A DNA stretch of 64,000 nt from Chryseobacterium sediminis (GCF_008386505.1 NZ_VUNZ01000001.1:2225937-2289936); one strand, 5' to 3'; counted from the stretch's first letter, positions 15,791 to 25,218 are shown. Translations and numbers: made by a program. Notes: generated from the letters alone by a model not told the origin.

Positions 15791-17011
15791 TTAACGCTTA
15801 TTGGCAATCGGAGTTCTGAATTCACCATATCCCATCAAACCATCATAATTTCTTCCGAAAGGTGCATAATAAAGAAATGCCTGATACAGGTTTTCCGTCT
15901 GCCAGAAATTACCGTTTACCTCACCGAAATTCAATGCTCCATTTCCTTCTTTAGTCACTAAAACGTAATTATAAAAACCTTGCTTCAGGAATATTTTAGC
16001 CACATATTGTTTAGTAGCAGCATCATACTGCATCTGATTTTCTTTACTGGGTTTAAAATTATTAAAACCACCCAAAACATAAATCTCTTTATCTACCGGA
16101 TCCGACTCCAGATAAAAATGTACCCATGAATAGTCAGCTTCTCTTTCTGCATCCCTTTCTCTTCCTAAATCATTTCTTCTGTAATACCATGCTCCATTGA
16201 CGTCCGGCTGATATTGATAATTTAAAGGAAACGCCCAAACCGGATGAAGATAGGTCTGGTTGACATCTTCTTTTATTTCGGTAGCACGCACCATATCCGC
16301 GGCCATATTCATATTTTTATTATCGAAATAATAAAATTCATTGTCTCCCGGAAAGGTAAGGTTCATCTGCTGGAAAAGTACCTGATTTCCTAAAACACTG
16401 CTTGGCTTAAGATTAGAAATAACCATGTTCGGGTTATTATTCTGCATCACATTCATCGTGATTGAATTGACATTGGAAGAAATATCTCCTCCTTTCGGAG
16501 AAACGTTCACTTCTACCCTTTGGTTAAGGTTTGGATTTTTTGCATCTGCAAACCTTGAAATATTTAGCCCTACAGAGGTTGCATCTTCTACCAGATAAAA
16601 TCTTTTTTTGAAAAGAGGCTGAACTGCAGAATCTTTGTAAACAATAAGCTCATAGTTCCCTGAAATTTTCAACTGGATCTTATCATTCGGAAAAACCAGT
16701 TTATAGTGGGTATAAGCCTGTAAAGTGTTGAAAGAATACTGAAACTGATCCAGAAGCGCATTCATACTTCCGGTAGCAAATTCTGTAAAAAACAGATTAT
16801 CATCGTTCCAGTTTCTGTCATAATGTTTGAATGTGTATCTATAGATCTGACTGCCGTTTGTAAGATCATCAAAGCCCAGAACCAACTGTTCACCTATCTT
16901 GATTACCGGCGTTTCATCATTGGTCTGAGGATTGAACAGCTGAACACTTTGGATATTTTGTCCAAAAACCAGTCCGCTCAAAGTAAGTAAGAGTATTCGC
17001 AAAGTTTTCAT
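15791..17011 (-). CDS. type IX secretion system Plug protein (DUF5103)
   Basis: 406-aa secreted protein with a signal peptide (LLLTLSGLVFGQ). The N-terminal DUF5103 domain shows IQSVQLFNPQTNDETPVIKIGEQLVLGFDDL, YRYTFKHYDRNWN and FNTLQAYTHYKLVFPND. The second half has SWVHFYLE, IYVLGGFNNF and GFYNYVLVT, a beta-sandwich like a carbohydrate-binding fold. In Flavobacterium johnsoniae the Plug protein closes the periplasmic end of the SprA translocon. Its presence fits the four T9SS-tailed proteins in this window. It is a single-gene unit with its own terminator. Confidence 0.88.
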   Translation of the reverse strand: MKTLRILLLTLSGLVFGQNIQSVQLFNPQTNDETPVIKIGEQLVLGFDDLTNGSQIYRYTFKHYDRNWNDDNLFFTEFATGSMNALLDQFQYSFNTLQAYTHYKLVFPNDKIQLKISGNYELIVYKDSAVQPLFKKRFYLVEDATSVGLNISRFADAKNPNLNQRVEVNVSPKGGDISSNVNSITMNVMQNNNPNMVISNLKPSSVLGNQVLFQQMNLTFPGDNEFYYFDNKNMNMAADMVRATEIKEDVNQTYLHPVWAFPLNYQYQPDVNGAWYYRRNDLGRERDAEREADYSWVHFYLESDPVDKEIYVLGGFNNFKPSKENQMQYDAATKQYVAKIFLKQGFYNYVLVTKEGNGALNFGEVNGNFWQTENLYQAFLYYAPFGRNYDGLMGYGEFRTPIANKR

Positions 17012-17055
17012 TATGACGAAGATAACGAAAAATAGTCATTTTCTTAATAATATCG

Positions 17056-17063
17056 TATTTTTG
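17056..17063 (+). promoter_or_regulatory. -7 box TATTTTTG of the MBL-fold hydrolase gene
   Basis: A perfect TAnnTTTG lies 17 nt before the ATG at 17081. A TATCTTCG on the opposite strand (17017-17024) may serve the divergent Plug gene. Confidence 0.6.
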
Positions 17064-17080
17064 AATAAAAATATTCAGAT

Positions 17081-17719
17081 ATGCTTCAGATTCAAGGTTT
17101 CGTATTCAATTTTGCGAGCGAAAATACTTACATCATTTACAACGAGAATAAAAATGCTTGGTTAATTGATCCGGGAAATATAAAAGGGCAGGAAACTCAG
17201 GCTATTGAAAATTTCATTACAGAAAACGGACTGAAAATTCAGAAAATTCTTCTTACCCACGCCCATATTGATCATGTATTGGGACTTCAATGGGCCTTTG
17301 ATACGTTTAAAGTACCTGTAACGATGCATCAGGAGGATCAGGAAGTTCTGGATATGCTTCAGGCAAGCGGAATGAGATTCGGAATGCAGATAGATCCTGT
17401 AAAAGTAGATGTGGAATATATAAAGGAAGGGGATGAACTGGATCTGGATGGTGAAAAGTTTAAGATTTATCATGTTCCGGGACATTCTCCGGGAAGTGTA
17501 GTTTATCACCATAAAAATCAGAAATTCATGATTTCAGGAGATGTCCTTTTTGAAGGTAGTATCGGAAGAACAGATTTATATAAAGGTAATTACGAACAGT
17601 TGATTGATGGGATCAAAGCCAAACTTTTCATTTTAGATCATGATACTCAGGTTTTTTCAGGACATGGAAATCCTACCTCGATTGGTTTTGAGAAGCAGTA
17701 TAATCCGTTTTTGAAGTAA
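17081..17719 (+). CDS. MBL-fold metallo-hydrolase (glyoxalase II-like)
   Basis: 212-aa metallo-beta-lactamase fold. The binuclear metal motif THAHIDH is at residues 59-65. The remaining ligands lie in HVPGHSPGSV, SGDVLFEGSIGRTDL and VFSGHGNPTSIG. Length and motif order match the short YcbL-type hydroxyacylglutathione hydrolase-like group, which has no C-terminal substrate-binding domain. The natural substrate is uncertain. Confidence 0.9.
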   Translation: MLQIQGFVFNFASENTYIIYNENKNAWLIDPGNIKGQETQAIENFITENGLKIQKILLTHAHIDHVLGLQWAFDTFKVPVTMHQEDQEVLDMLQASGMRFGMQIDPVKVDVEYIKEGDELDLDGEKFKIYHVPGHSPGSVVYHHKNQKFMISGDVLFEGSIGRTDLYKGNYEQLIDGIKAKLFILDHDTQVFSGHGNPTSIGFEKQYNPFLK

Positions 17720-17807
17720 GAGAGTTTGAGAATCGGAGAGTTTGGGAGTGCTGTTCATGTTTGGATTCAAAATGAGCCCTCTTAACATATGACACAATAT
17801 AAAAATA

Positions 17808-17836
17808 CAAAACCGTCAGTATATCCGACGGTTTTG
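17808..17836. terminator. bidirectional terminator between MBL hydrolase and TonB receptor
   Basis: Perfect 10-bp arms CAAAACCGTC and GACGGTTTTG close a 9-nt loop between two convergent genes. Confidence 0.8.
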
Positions 17837-17856
17837 TTGTTATAAAGAAATAGAGT

Positions 17857-20286
17857 TTAGAAATCCAAAGTAATTGACGCTCTGGCGGCAGCTCCCATAA
17901 TAGGTCTGGCCATGATGATTCCATCTCCATTAGGCGATCCTGCTCTAGGGTCTCCTTCTGTAATTCCTATTGTATTAAAGATATTGGTTCCATCTACTGC
18001 AAAACGTATTTTTCCAAGTTGGTAAGACATTCCTGCTCCAAACTCTGTGAAAGAAGGTAAAGTCTGTACATTCTTCTCATCCTGGAAACGCTTTCCATAA
18101 TAATTCATGCTTACATAAGCTCTCCATGATTTTGTAATATTAACTGCCGGTGAAATATTAAAATAAAATTTCGGCATTCTTCTTACTACATTGCCTTCAA
18201 GAACACTTCCGGCTTCAAGGTTTTTATATTTAGGACTCTGAATGGTTCCATTGAATGTTACCTCTAAAATATTATTGAATAAACGGGCGTAACCTTCCAG
18301 CTCAACTCCATAGTTTTCTGTATTGGCAAAGGTATTTTCGGATTTACCATCAGAGAAGATATCTGTAAATGACAGGTTCTTGAGGGTAGAATAGAACGGA
18401 ATTACTGCTACATCAAAAGTACGTGAGTAATATTTATACCCTACTTCCAGCTGATTGGTTGTTACTGATTTTAAAGGTTTATCAGGGTTCGGATTGGAGA
18501 AATAGTTGTAATACGCTTCTTCATTTGGTGATCTGAAACCATTGGAAAAACGGGCATATACTGCATTCTCTCTATTGATTTTATAATTGGCAGCTAATGT
18601 GAAAGATACCTTATCTACATTATAATTCCAATAAGTATATTTATTTCCGAGTACACTCATATTATCATCCGCTGTAGTCGTGTTGAAACCATGAGTTCCA
18701 TCAGTGGTCAGCCCTGAATTATTTAAATTGGAAGAGGTTGTATTGGCAAAATTCCCTTTATAATAATCATGGCTGTAGCGAAGACCTCCGTTCACGCTTA
18801 AAGCATCAGTGATATTATAATCAAGGTTTACATAAAGATCATTTAAACTTCCCTGAGTTTGAGTATCTCTCTGTAAAAATGTCATATTGGTAACTCCGTT
18901 ATAGGTTTTGGAATATCCGGTATCTGATGGACTAAGAGAAGTGTCTACAAGATTCAGTAACTCTGGTCTGTCCGTAGCTGTAGTCAGAATATTACTCCAA
19001 TTCCAGTATTGATGGGACTTCCAGTTAGATTTATAAAAACCTGCCGTAACATTTCCCTGATCAAATTTATAATTGAATTGCAGATCATTAACAAAGTTAT
19101 TCATCTGCTTATCAATTGCCCAGAATCCTAATTTTTGTACATACTCAGGATTCACAATAGCTCCATTGCTTACCAATGAATATTGGTAATTGTTTCCGTT
19201 AATTCCGTTGCTTTTAGCAAATTCTTCCCTCGTCTGTGGGCCTCCTGCCGGAAAAATCCCAGTATAATTCATGTTGATATTAGTGTATCTGGTTTTGTTT
19301 AAAACACTGAAATTATTTCCAAGATCATATTTAAACTCAGCTCCCAGTACGTCTACTTTAGGATGAATTCCGTCTTCAAGATTTCTGTTAAAAAAACCTC
19401 CTCCAGCTTGTGGAATATTCAGCTGGCTGATTGCCCTGTAACTGTATGTTCCATAATTAGGATCAAAATTCTGGAATCCTTTCAGCTTGTTGCCGTTTTG
19501 TACCAAAGGAATAGGAAGGAAGAATGTATTTCTGTCATCCAGTTTTTTGTAATATACTTTTACATAGCCTTTATCAAAGACGTATTTCAGATTCATCCTG
19601 ATTTGCCCGCCATTATTGGCTTTGAAACCTGTTTTTCTGATCCCGTCATCTGTTCTGTAAAAACCACCTACATTGAAAAACAATTTATCCTGAACCAAAG
19701 CTCCACCCACATTCACGTCAGTACGCATCAATCCATAAGTACTTGTTTCCAGCTTTGCTGTACCTCTGAAGTCATTAGTTCCTTCTCTGGTAATAAAGTT
19801 GATCAAACCGCCAGGTGAATTGGTGGCAAAAATAGATCCCGATCCTCCTCTCAAAGCTTCCATACGGTTTACCGAATTATCTACACGGAAAAAATTATCC
19901 GCATTGGCAAACTGAAGGGCGCCATCTTCAAAAACCGGAAGACCATCTTCCTGTACCTGTACAAACTCGTAAGCTCCTGCAGAAGGAATCCCTCTTGCAA
20001 AAAGGTTGTTTCCTACTTCACCTCCTGAGGTTTCTACCGCAAATCCGGGAACTCTTTGTAATAAAGCAGCTGCACTAATAGGATTTTGCTTCTGAATTTC
20101 TTTGGAACTGAATGTGGAAATCGCTGTACTGGATTCTATTTTTTTCTTTGGATTTGAATTTCCTGTGATGACAATCTGATCGATAGAGGAAATTTTTGCA
20201 GAATCCTGCGGAGTTTCCTGGGCATAAGCATTATTAAAGTATAACGTAGCTGTTGCGGCGATTAAAAAGATTGATTTTTTTTTCAT
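17857..20286 (-). CDS. TonB-dependent receptor of the trehalose locus
   Basis: 809 aa from the ATG at 20286 (MKKKSIFLIAATATLYFNNAYAQ signal peptide); a longer frame to 20358 overlaps the trehalase gene and is rejected. A plug domain follows (DQIVITGNSN, ALLQRVPGFAVETSGGEVGNNLFARGI, ALRGGSGSIFATNSPGGLINFITR). A 22-strand barrel ends in ...ARASITLDF with terminal Phe. It has no N-terminal carboxypeptidase-like domain and no SusD partner, so it is a classic TonB transporter. It begins 22 bp after trehalase on the same strand. The likely cargo is trehalose or a trehalose-containing glycoside, inferred from its neighbours. Confidence 0.88.
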   Translation of the reverse strand: MKKKSIFLIAATATLYFNNAYAQETPQDSAKISSIDQIVITGNSNPKKKIESSTAISTFSSKEIQKQNPISAAALLQRVPGFAVETSGGEVGNNLFARGIPSAGAYEFVQVQEDGLPVFEDGALQFANADNFFRVDNSVNRMEALRGGSGSIFATNSPGGLINFITREGTNDFRGTAKLETSTYGLMRTDVNVGGALVQDKLFFNVGGFYRTDDGIRKTGFKANNGGQIRMNLKYVFDKGYVKVYYKKLDDRNTFFLPIPLVQNGNKLKGFQNFDPNYGTYSYRAISQLNIPQAGGGFFNRNLEDGIHPKVDVLGAEFKYDLGNNFSVLNKTRYTNINMNYTGIFPAGGPQTREEFAKSNGINGNNYQYSLVSNGAIVNPEYVQKLGFWAIDKQMNNFVNDLQFNYKFDQGNVTAGFYKSNWKSHQYWNWSNILTTATDRPELLNLVDTSLSPSDTGYSKTYNGVTNMTFLQRDTQTQGSLNDLYVNLDYNITDALSVNGGLRYSHDYYKGNFANTTSSNLNNSGLTTDGTHGFNTTTADDNMSVLGNKYTYWNYNVDKVSFTLAANYKINRENAVYARFSNGFRSPNEEAYYNYFSNPNPDKPLKSVTTNQLEVGYKYYSRTFDVAVIPFYSTLKNLSFTDIFSDGKSENTFANTENYGVELEGYARLFNNILEVTFNGTIQSPKYKNLEAGSVLEGNVVRRMPKFYFNISPAVNITKSWRAYVSMNYYGKRFQDEKNVQTLPSFTEFGAGMSYQLGKIRFAVDGTNIFNTIGITEGDPRAGSPNGDGIIMARPIMGAAARASITLDF

Positions 20287-20308
20287 AGCCTTATTTTTAT
20301 TGTTAGTT

Positions 20309-21790
20309 TCAGTTTTGTTGTAATTGTAAATACACTCCATTGGTCCAACCGAATCCATCCTGATTAGGGTATTCCCCGCCGCCTGCTATTGTTTCTGTGT
20401 CTAATGCATTGTATTTTTCCATTAGTTTTCCGGTATTCTTGTAGACTCTTTCTACATTGGAACACCAATTATTTTTTATCTTCTCTGCCAGTTCATCAAA
20501 ACCATAATTTTTCATTGCTTTGAAGCCCAGCCACTGATAAGGAGCCCATGCATTGGGAAGGTCCCACTGCTGACCTGAGTTTTTAGTGGTGGTAACCAAC
20601 CCACCTTTATAAAGAAATTTTTCGGCTATAACTTTAGCAATAGCTTCCGCTTGTTCCTGATCTGCAATTCCAAGGAATAAAGGGTAAAGAGCAGCAATAT
20701 GTTCAGACGGTGTTTTTGTGTTTTTTTTAATGTGATAATCTTTATAATTGTTAGTATTTCTATCCCAGAAATATTTATTGATCATCTGTCTTCGGCTTGC
20801 TGCTCTTTCTGAAAAATAATTTTCTTTTTCACTCAGATTCTGAAGCGCTGAAGATTTTGCCAAAGTCATTTCCAGATGCCACAAAAGGCAGTTTAGGTCT
20901 ACTTGTGCAAGATTCAGTGTTTCTATCGTCTGTATATTTTCTCCGTCTGCGAACCATCTGCTGGAAAAATCCCAGCCTGACTCACAGGCACTTCTTATAT
21001 TTCTGTAAAATTCATCTCCTGAAGTTTTTTCATGATCTTCAATGTCGATCAGATAACTTTCAGGACGTGGTGCATTTTCTGCATCGTAGTAACGGTTCAG
21101 AATATCTCCGTCTTTTGTTTTAATCACTCTTTTTACACTGGAATTATTTTCCAGCCATTCTTCACCATTCATCCAGAAAGCATATTCTTTTTCCAGAGTA
21201 TCGTGATATTTTGTATAAATTCCTTCATCACTCGTTGTTTCAAAAAGAAGATCCAGCATTAATGAAAAATAAGGAGGCTGCGATCTGCTCAGGAAATGAG
21301 TTCTGCTGGCATTGGGAACAAACCCTACGTTTTGAATCAGATAAGAACAGTTTTCAATAATATTTTCCATCATTTCAATTCTGCCGGAAGCTTTTAACCC
21401 CAGCATAATAAAATAGCTGTCCCAATAGAAAAATTCATTAAAACGTCCTCCAGGAACGATATAAGGTTTCGGTAATTTTAAAAGCGTTCCTTTTTCTTCA
21501 TAAGCTGTACGGGTCAGTTCATCCCATAATTTTTCAATATGTTCTTTAATAGGAAGATGATCTTCTCTCTGAACGGAAACTCTGGCCCCTAAAAAGTCAA
21601 AATGATTCATCACAAAATCTTTCAGATCAAAACCTTTAGTATTTTTTGATTTTTCATAATCCTCATTAATCTTTTCAATAGGAAATAAAGGAACTGCATC
21701 CGTCATCATTTTCTGATCTTCAAAAATTGCAGATCTCTGTACCTCATCAAAAAGAGTTTGAATTTCGTTTATGTAAAGCTGATTACTCAT
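20309..21790 (-). CDS. alpha,alpha-trehalase (GH37)
   Basis: 493-aa glycoside hydrolase that splits trehalose into two glucose units. Signature 1 is PGGRFNEFFYWDSY at residues 113-126; signature 2 is QWDLPNAWAP at 408-417. The catalytic acid is Asp274 in SGWDFSSRW and the base Glu473 in GGGEYPNQDGFGWTN. There is no signal peptide, so the enzyme is predicted cytoplasmic (TreF-like). Trehalose must then be carried across the inner membrane by the MFS gene, which ends 2 bp upstream. Confidence 0.95.
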   Translation of the reverse strand: MSNQLYINEIQTLFDEVQRSAIFEDQKMMTDAVPLFPIEKINEDYEKSKNTKGFDLKDFVMNHFDFLGARVSVQREDHLPIKEHIEKLWDELTRTAYEEKGTLLKLPKPYIVPGGRFNEFFYWDSYFIMLGLKASGRIEMMENIIENCSYLIQNVGFVPNASRTHFLSRSQPPYFSLMLDLLFETTSDEGIYTKYHDTLEKEYAFWMNGEEWLENNSSVKRVIKTKDGDILNRYYDAENAPRPESYLIDIEDHEKTSGDEFYRNIRSACESGWDFSSRWFADGENIQTIETLNLAQVDLNCLLWHLEMTLAKSSALQNLSEKENYFSERAASRRQMINKYFWDRNTNNYKDYHIKKNTKTPSEHIAALYPLFLGIADQEQAEAIAKVIAEKFLYKGGLVTTTKNSGQQWDLPNAWAPYQWLGFKAMKNYGFDELAEKIKNNWCSNVERVYKNTGKLMEKYNALDTETIAGGGEYPNQDGFGWTNGVYLQLQQN

Positions 21791-21792
21791 TT

Positions 21793-23022
21793 TTATTTTT
21801 TAGGATTAATTTTTAATTTATTCATGAAAACCGCCGAAGTGATCAGTAATGAAAGCGGAATGAGGGAAAGATAAAATGCCTGCTGCCCGCTGAATTCCTG
21901 AAACACAAAACCGGTAATAATAGATCCGATAGTTCCTCCGATTGCCGAGAAAACAACAATTAACCCTGACATCGCACTGTGTAAATATTTGGGGATTGAT
22001 GCCAGAATTACAGAATTGATGCTTGGATAAATGGGTGCCAGCAAACCTCCCATTAATGGGAATAAATAGACAACCAAAGGTGCATTCAGCCAATTTGTAT
22101 TTGTATCAATATGAATATTATGAGTCAATGGTAAAACCAGCAGTAAGCTGATGGCAAAACCTACCACACAAAAAGAAACTACATAGATCCAGTTGAATTT
22201 CTTTGAAAAGAATCCCGACAAAAATCTTCCCAGCGCAAAAGCTCCCGCCAAAACAGCTCCCGCCTGAATACTCATTGAGGTAGGTACTTTTAAGATTTCT
22301 TTATAAAAAGTGGGTGTCCATGTCTGAAAACTCTGCTCTACCAGTACAAAAAGAAAAGCACATAATAAAAAGAACAATACTTTTTTATAACTGAATAAGC
22401 TGGCACTATTCCTTAAATCTCCCAACAAGTCTGTTTTCTCACTTTTAGCTTCCTGCTCATTCAGTTTTGAAAAGAACAGGAATAAAAAAGATAAAGTGGA
22501 TAGTCCTCCCAGAACCCAATAGACATTCAGCCATCGCGTAGATTCCGGATTGTGATCATCAATATATAAACTGAATAATACATTTCCTGCCAATACGCCA
22601 ATCATGAAAAACCCTTCCAGAAATCCCATAAAACTGGAATGTTCCTTATCTGTTTCTGTCACCAACCCAATAGATGTAAAAACTGAAATTTTAATTAAAG
22701 CAAAGGAAACTCCTACTGTTGCAAATAATAATTTAAAAACCCAAAAGGTATTGCTAAACGGCATTACAAAACACATACAGCTTACCAGAAATAAAGCAAT
22801 CAACATTGATTTTTTGATTCCTATTTTGGGAAGAAATGATGCCAGAATGAATGAGCAAATGGCGATAGGAAGATCTTTGAATCCTTCCAAAACACTGGCC
22901 GCAGATTTTGAAATCCCAAAATTCTGCTGTACCTGTAGAATGACTGTTCCTACAGAATTCAGAAGAATGGCGAAGACAAAATAATTTAAAAATAAAACGG
23001 CCTTGATGTTAATATTTTTCAT
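21793..23022 (-). CDS. MFS transporter, probable trehalose or sugar carrier
   Basis: 409 aa with about 12 hydrophobic segments in two six-helix halves, as in the major facilitator superfamily. The N-terminal half starts LNYFVFAILLNSVGTVILQVQQNFGIS and resembles the fucose/FHS-type carriers. The cytoplasmic loop between halves carries NEQEAKSEKTD. The stop overlaps the trehalase promoter space by only 2 bp, so transport and hydrolysis are translated from one mRNA. Substrate assignment rests on context. Confidence 0.87.
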   Translation of the reverse strand: MKNINIKAVLFLNYFVFAILLNSVGTVILQVQQNFGISKSAASVLEGFKDLPIAICSFILASFLPKIGIKKSMLIALFLVSCMCFVMPFSNTFWVFKLLFATVGVSFALIKISVFTSIGLVTETDKEHSSFMGFLEGFFMIGVLAGNVLFSLYIDDHNPESTRWLNVYWVLGGLSTLSFLFLFFSKLNEQEAKSEKTDLLGDLRNSASLFSYKKVLFFLLCAFLFVLVEQSFQTWTPTFYKEILKVPTSMSIQAGAVLAGAFALGRFLSGFFSKKFNWIYVVSFCVVGFAISLLLVLPLTHNIHIDTNTNWLNAPLVVYLFPLMGGLLAPIYPSINSVILASIPKYLHSAMSGLIVVFSAIGGTIGSIITGFVFQEFSGQQAFYLSLIPLSLLITSAVFMNKLKINPKK

Positions 23023-23145
23023 TCAGGTTATTTCTTGTCGGCTAAGATAGAAGCATTTGTGTTAACGATAATTTAACACAGTAAATCAATATTTGAACTA
23101 TATTAATATAATTAGTATTTTTAGTAATTAAATATGATTAATTAA
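23023..23145. promoter_or_regulatory. divergent control region of the trehalose locus
   Basis: The 123 bp between the MFS and AraC-type genes must hold both promoters. It has TATCTTAG on the minus strand (about 23043-23050, one mismatch from TAnnTTTG) and the inverted words GTTAAC and TTTAACAC near 23061-23078, a possible regulator site. Confidence 0.4.
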
Positions 23146-24051
23146 ATGAAAGTTACTTTTGAAAGGGTAATCCCTAATGAAAAGAGTTCATTTCGCACGA
23201 TTCATAATAACTCTCCTATTTCAGAATTCAAATGGGAGTATCATTATCATCCCGAAATTGAGCTGGTGTGTGTCATTTCCGGGAACGGAACCCGCCATGT
23301 AGGCTATCATAAAAGTAATTATACCAACGGAGATCTGGTATTAATCGGGTCCAACATTCCTCATTCCGGATTTGGGCTTAATTCTATTGATCCGCACGAA
23401 GAAATTGTACTTCAGTTCAAGGAAGAAATTCTGCAATTTCCCCAACAAGAAGTAGAAGCCAGATCGATCAAAAACCTGCTGGAACTTTCAAAATACGGGA
23501 TTCATTTTCATCATAAAGTTAAAAAAGTAATGCTTCCCAAACTGAAACTTATGCTGGAATGTGAAGGTTATAAAAGATATTTGCTGTTACTTGAAATTCT
23601 TTTTGAGCTTTCAAAATGTGAAGATTATGATCTTCTGAACAAAGAAATCATGCCTTATACCATTATTTCAAAAAACAAAACACGTCTTGAAAATATCTTC
23701 ACCTATGTAGAACATCACTATGACAAGGAAATTGAAATTGAAGAAGTCGCAAGACTCGCTAACCTGACTTTACCAGCTTTCTGTAATTTCTTTAAAAAAG
23801 CTACTCAGATTACGTTTACAGAATTTGTCAATAGATACAGAATCAATAAGGCGTGTCTGCTGATGGCACAGGATAAGTCTATTTCAGAATGCAGCTATCA
23901 TTGCGGGTTCAATAATGTGACCTATTTCAATAGAATGTTTAAAAAATATACAGGGAAAACGCCTTCGGAATTTATAAAGAATTATTCTCACAATAAAGTC
24001 AATGTAGATTTGAAGGTTGAAAATGAGACTAAAGCTAAGGTAAGTTTTTAA
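23146..24051 (+). CDS. AraC family transcriptional regulator of the trehalose locus
   Basis: 301 aa. The N-terminal cupin sensor (about 20-100) shows WEYHYHPEIELVCVISGNGTRHVGY and GDLVLIGSNIPHSGFG. The C-terminal double helix-turn-helix (about 185-285) has EIEIEEVARLANLTLPAFCNFFKKATQ and SISECSYHCGFNNVTYFNRMFKKYTGKTPSEF, typical of AraC/XylS. It is divergent from the MFS-trehalase-TonB receptor genes, so it probably activates them in response to a sugar ligand. Confidence 0.92.
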   Translation: MKVTFERVIPNEKSSFRTIHNNSPISEFKWEYHYHPEIELVCVISGNGTRHVGYHKSNYTNGDLVLIGSNIPHSGFGLNSIDPHEEIVLQFKEEILQFPQQEVEARSIKNLLELSKYGIHFHHKVKKVMLPKLKLMLECEGYKRYLLLLEILFELSKCEDYDLLNKEIMPYTIISKNKTRLENIFTYVEHHYDKEIEIEEVARLANLTLPAFCNFFKKATQITFTEFVNRYRINKACLLMAQDKSISECSYHCGFNNVTYFNRMFKKYTGKTPSEFIKNYSHNKVNVDLKVENETKAKVSF

Positions 24052-24064
24052 TAAAAACTATACT

Positions 24065-24205
24065 GAGACTCCTACGGAGTGACAAGTTGTGTGGATAGAC
24101 CATATCTTGTATTTGTCATTCCGTAGGAATCCAGATTTCTTAGTTATAAAAACTTTTTGAGGTTTACAATAAAAAAGCTACGCTGAGACTCCTACGGAGT
24201 GACAA
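24065..24205. repeat. dispersed intergenic repeat, type 1 (GTCATTCCGTAGGA family)
   Basis: GAGACTCCTACGGAGTGACAA occurs at 24065-24085 and again at 24185-24205. The inverted form TTGTCATTCCGTAGGAATCC lies between them (24113-24132). The unit is thus direct plus inverted. A related copy is at 32323-32345. Confidence 0.75.
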
Positions 24206-24280
24206 AGTGGATGAAGAAATATGCTATGAATTAAACATCTTCCAAATCCACGAAGGAAAGACTAAATCTATAAAGAAACA

Positions 24281-24309
24281 AAAAAAGCCACCCTAAAAAG
24301 AGCAGCTTT
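24281..24309 (-). terminator. terminator of the thioredoxin-like gene
   Basis: On the minus strand AAAGCTGCTC pairs with GGGTGGCTTT (three G-U pairs) and T4 follows. Confidence 0.55.
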
Positions 24310-24351
24310 ATATTATAATGAACAAGCAACTAAATAACTAGCAACCTGTAA

Positions 24352-24906
24352 TTATTTCCACTTAATATTACATCCCATGCTTGGTCTTTGAATTTCTTCC
24401 TGAGCTTCTCCGGCCAAAAGATTTTCAAAAGCAATAATAAGATCTTCACCTGTTACATCTTTATTGTTTCCCGGTCTTGAATCATCCATCTGACCTCTGT
24501 ACACAAGATCCAGCTTATCATCAAAGAAATAAAAATCCGGTGTACAAGCCGCATCGTAAGCTTTAGCTACTGCCTGGCTTTCATCAAATAAATAAGGGAA
24601 ATCAAAATTTCTTTCAATCTGAAATTCGATCATTTTCTCAGGAGAATCTGCCGGGTATTTTTCAATATCATTAGCATTAATGGCGATAAATTCTATTCCT
24701 CGCTCATTATAATCTTCATATAATTCGTTGATCTTATCAATCACATGAAGAACAAACGGACAGTGGTTGCACATAAAGATCACCAAAGTACCATTTTCTC
24801 CTTTCAGTTCTTCCAAAGACTGAAGTTCATTTGTTTTTGACGGGTTAGGAAGTTCAAAAAACGGGGCCTTTGTTCCTAATGCCAGCATATTTGATGGAGT
24901 ATTCAT
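24352..24906 (-). CDS. thioredoxin-fold (AhpC/TSA-like redoxin) protein
   Basis: 184-aa cytoplasmic thioredoxin-fold protein with no signal peptide. The N-terminal LALGTKAPFFELPNP is the usual redoxin opening. The active-site motif CNHCPFV (about residues 47-53) is a CxxC variant seen in PRX-like proteins annotated as thioredoxin family. DACTPDFYFFDDKLDLVYRGQMDDSRPGN closes the domain. It may be a peroxiredoxin-like or disulfide reductase protein; the exact reaction is unknown. It has its own promoter and terminator. Confidence 0.87.
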   Translation of the reverse strand: MNTPSNMLALGTKAPFFELPNPSKTNELQSLEELKGENGTLVIFMCNHCPFVLHVIDKINELYEDYNERGIEFIAINANDIEKYPADSPEKMIEFQIERNFDFPYLFDESQAVAKAYDAACTPDFYFFDDKLDLVYRGQMDDSRPGNNKDVTGEDLIIAFENLLAGEAQEEIQRPSMGCNIKWK

Positions 24907-24925
24907 ATCCTTTTTTCTTTACCGG

Positions 24926-24933
24926 CAAAGATA
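24926..24933 (-). promoter_or_regulatory. -7 box TATCTTTG of the thioredoxin-like gene
   Basis: A perfect TAnnTTTG on the minus strand lies 19 nt before the ATG at 24906. Confidence 0.65.
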
Positions 24934-24985
24934 GATATTTCTTTTATTAATTAGGAAGAAGACCTTTCTATTTTAACTTTAGTAA

Positions 24986-25114
24986 GGAAGATTGAAGCTT
25001 GAGGAGGGAAGATTGTAAGGTCTCAAAAATAGTTATAGTCAAATTCTATTAATAGTTTTTTTACACCCAAAATCAACTTCCAGCCCCCATTCTTCCAACT
25101 TTCAGCCTATTGAT
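24986..25114. repeat. purine/pyrimidine inverted intergenic repeat (GGAAGATTGAAG type)
   Basis: The left side holds AGGAAGATTGAAGCTTGAGG and GGGAAGATTG. The right side holds CAACTTCCAGCCCCCATTC and TTCCAACTTTCAGCC, which is roughly their reverse complement. The same style of element occurs near 33.3-33.4 and 35.0 kb. Confidence 0.5.
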
Positions 25115-25185
25115 TAAAATCTTCTATAAACCATCTTTTGAATTTAAATGTATAATATCCTTTGGAAGTTATATTAAAAAGTTTG

Positions 25186-25193
25186 TAGTTTTG
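25186..25193 (+). promoter_or_regulatory. -7 box TAGTTTTG of the TetR-type gene
   Basis: A perfect TAnnTTTG directly abuts operator copy 1, with TTTGG near -33 (25161-25165). A repressor on the operator would cover the transcription start, which predicts autorepression. Confidence 0.7.
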
Positions 25194-25206
25194 CTAACGC
25201 TGTTAG
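25194..25206. promoter_or_regulatory. operator copy 1 (CTAAC-N3-GTTAG) of the TetR/RND locus
   Basis: The perfect palindrome CTAACGCTGTTAG lies between the -7 box and the tetR start codon (25219). Three more copies precede the efflux genes. Confidence 0.75.
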
Positions 25207-25218
25207 TAAATAAATATC

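Noticed and set aside
19363-19818. 151-codon plus-strand frame inside the TonB receptor
   Set aside because: Antisense to a well-defined barrel gene, with no recognisable domain or promoter.
20287-20358. Longer start of the TonB receptor overlapping trehalase
   Set aside because: The upstream residues are not a signal peptide; the ATG at 20286 begins a normal one.
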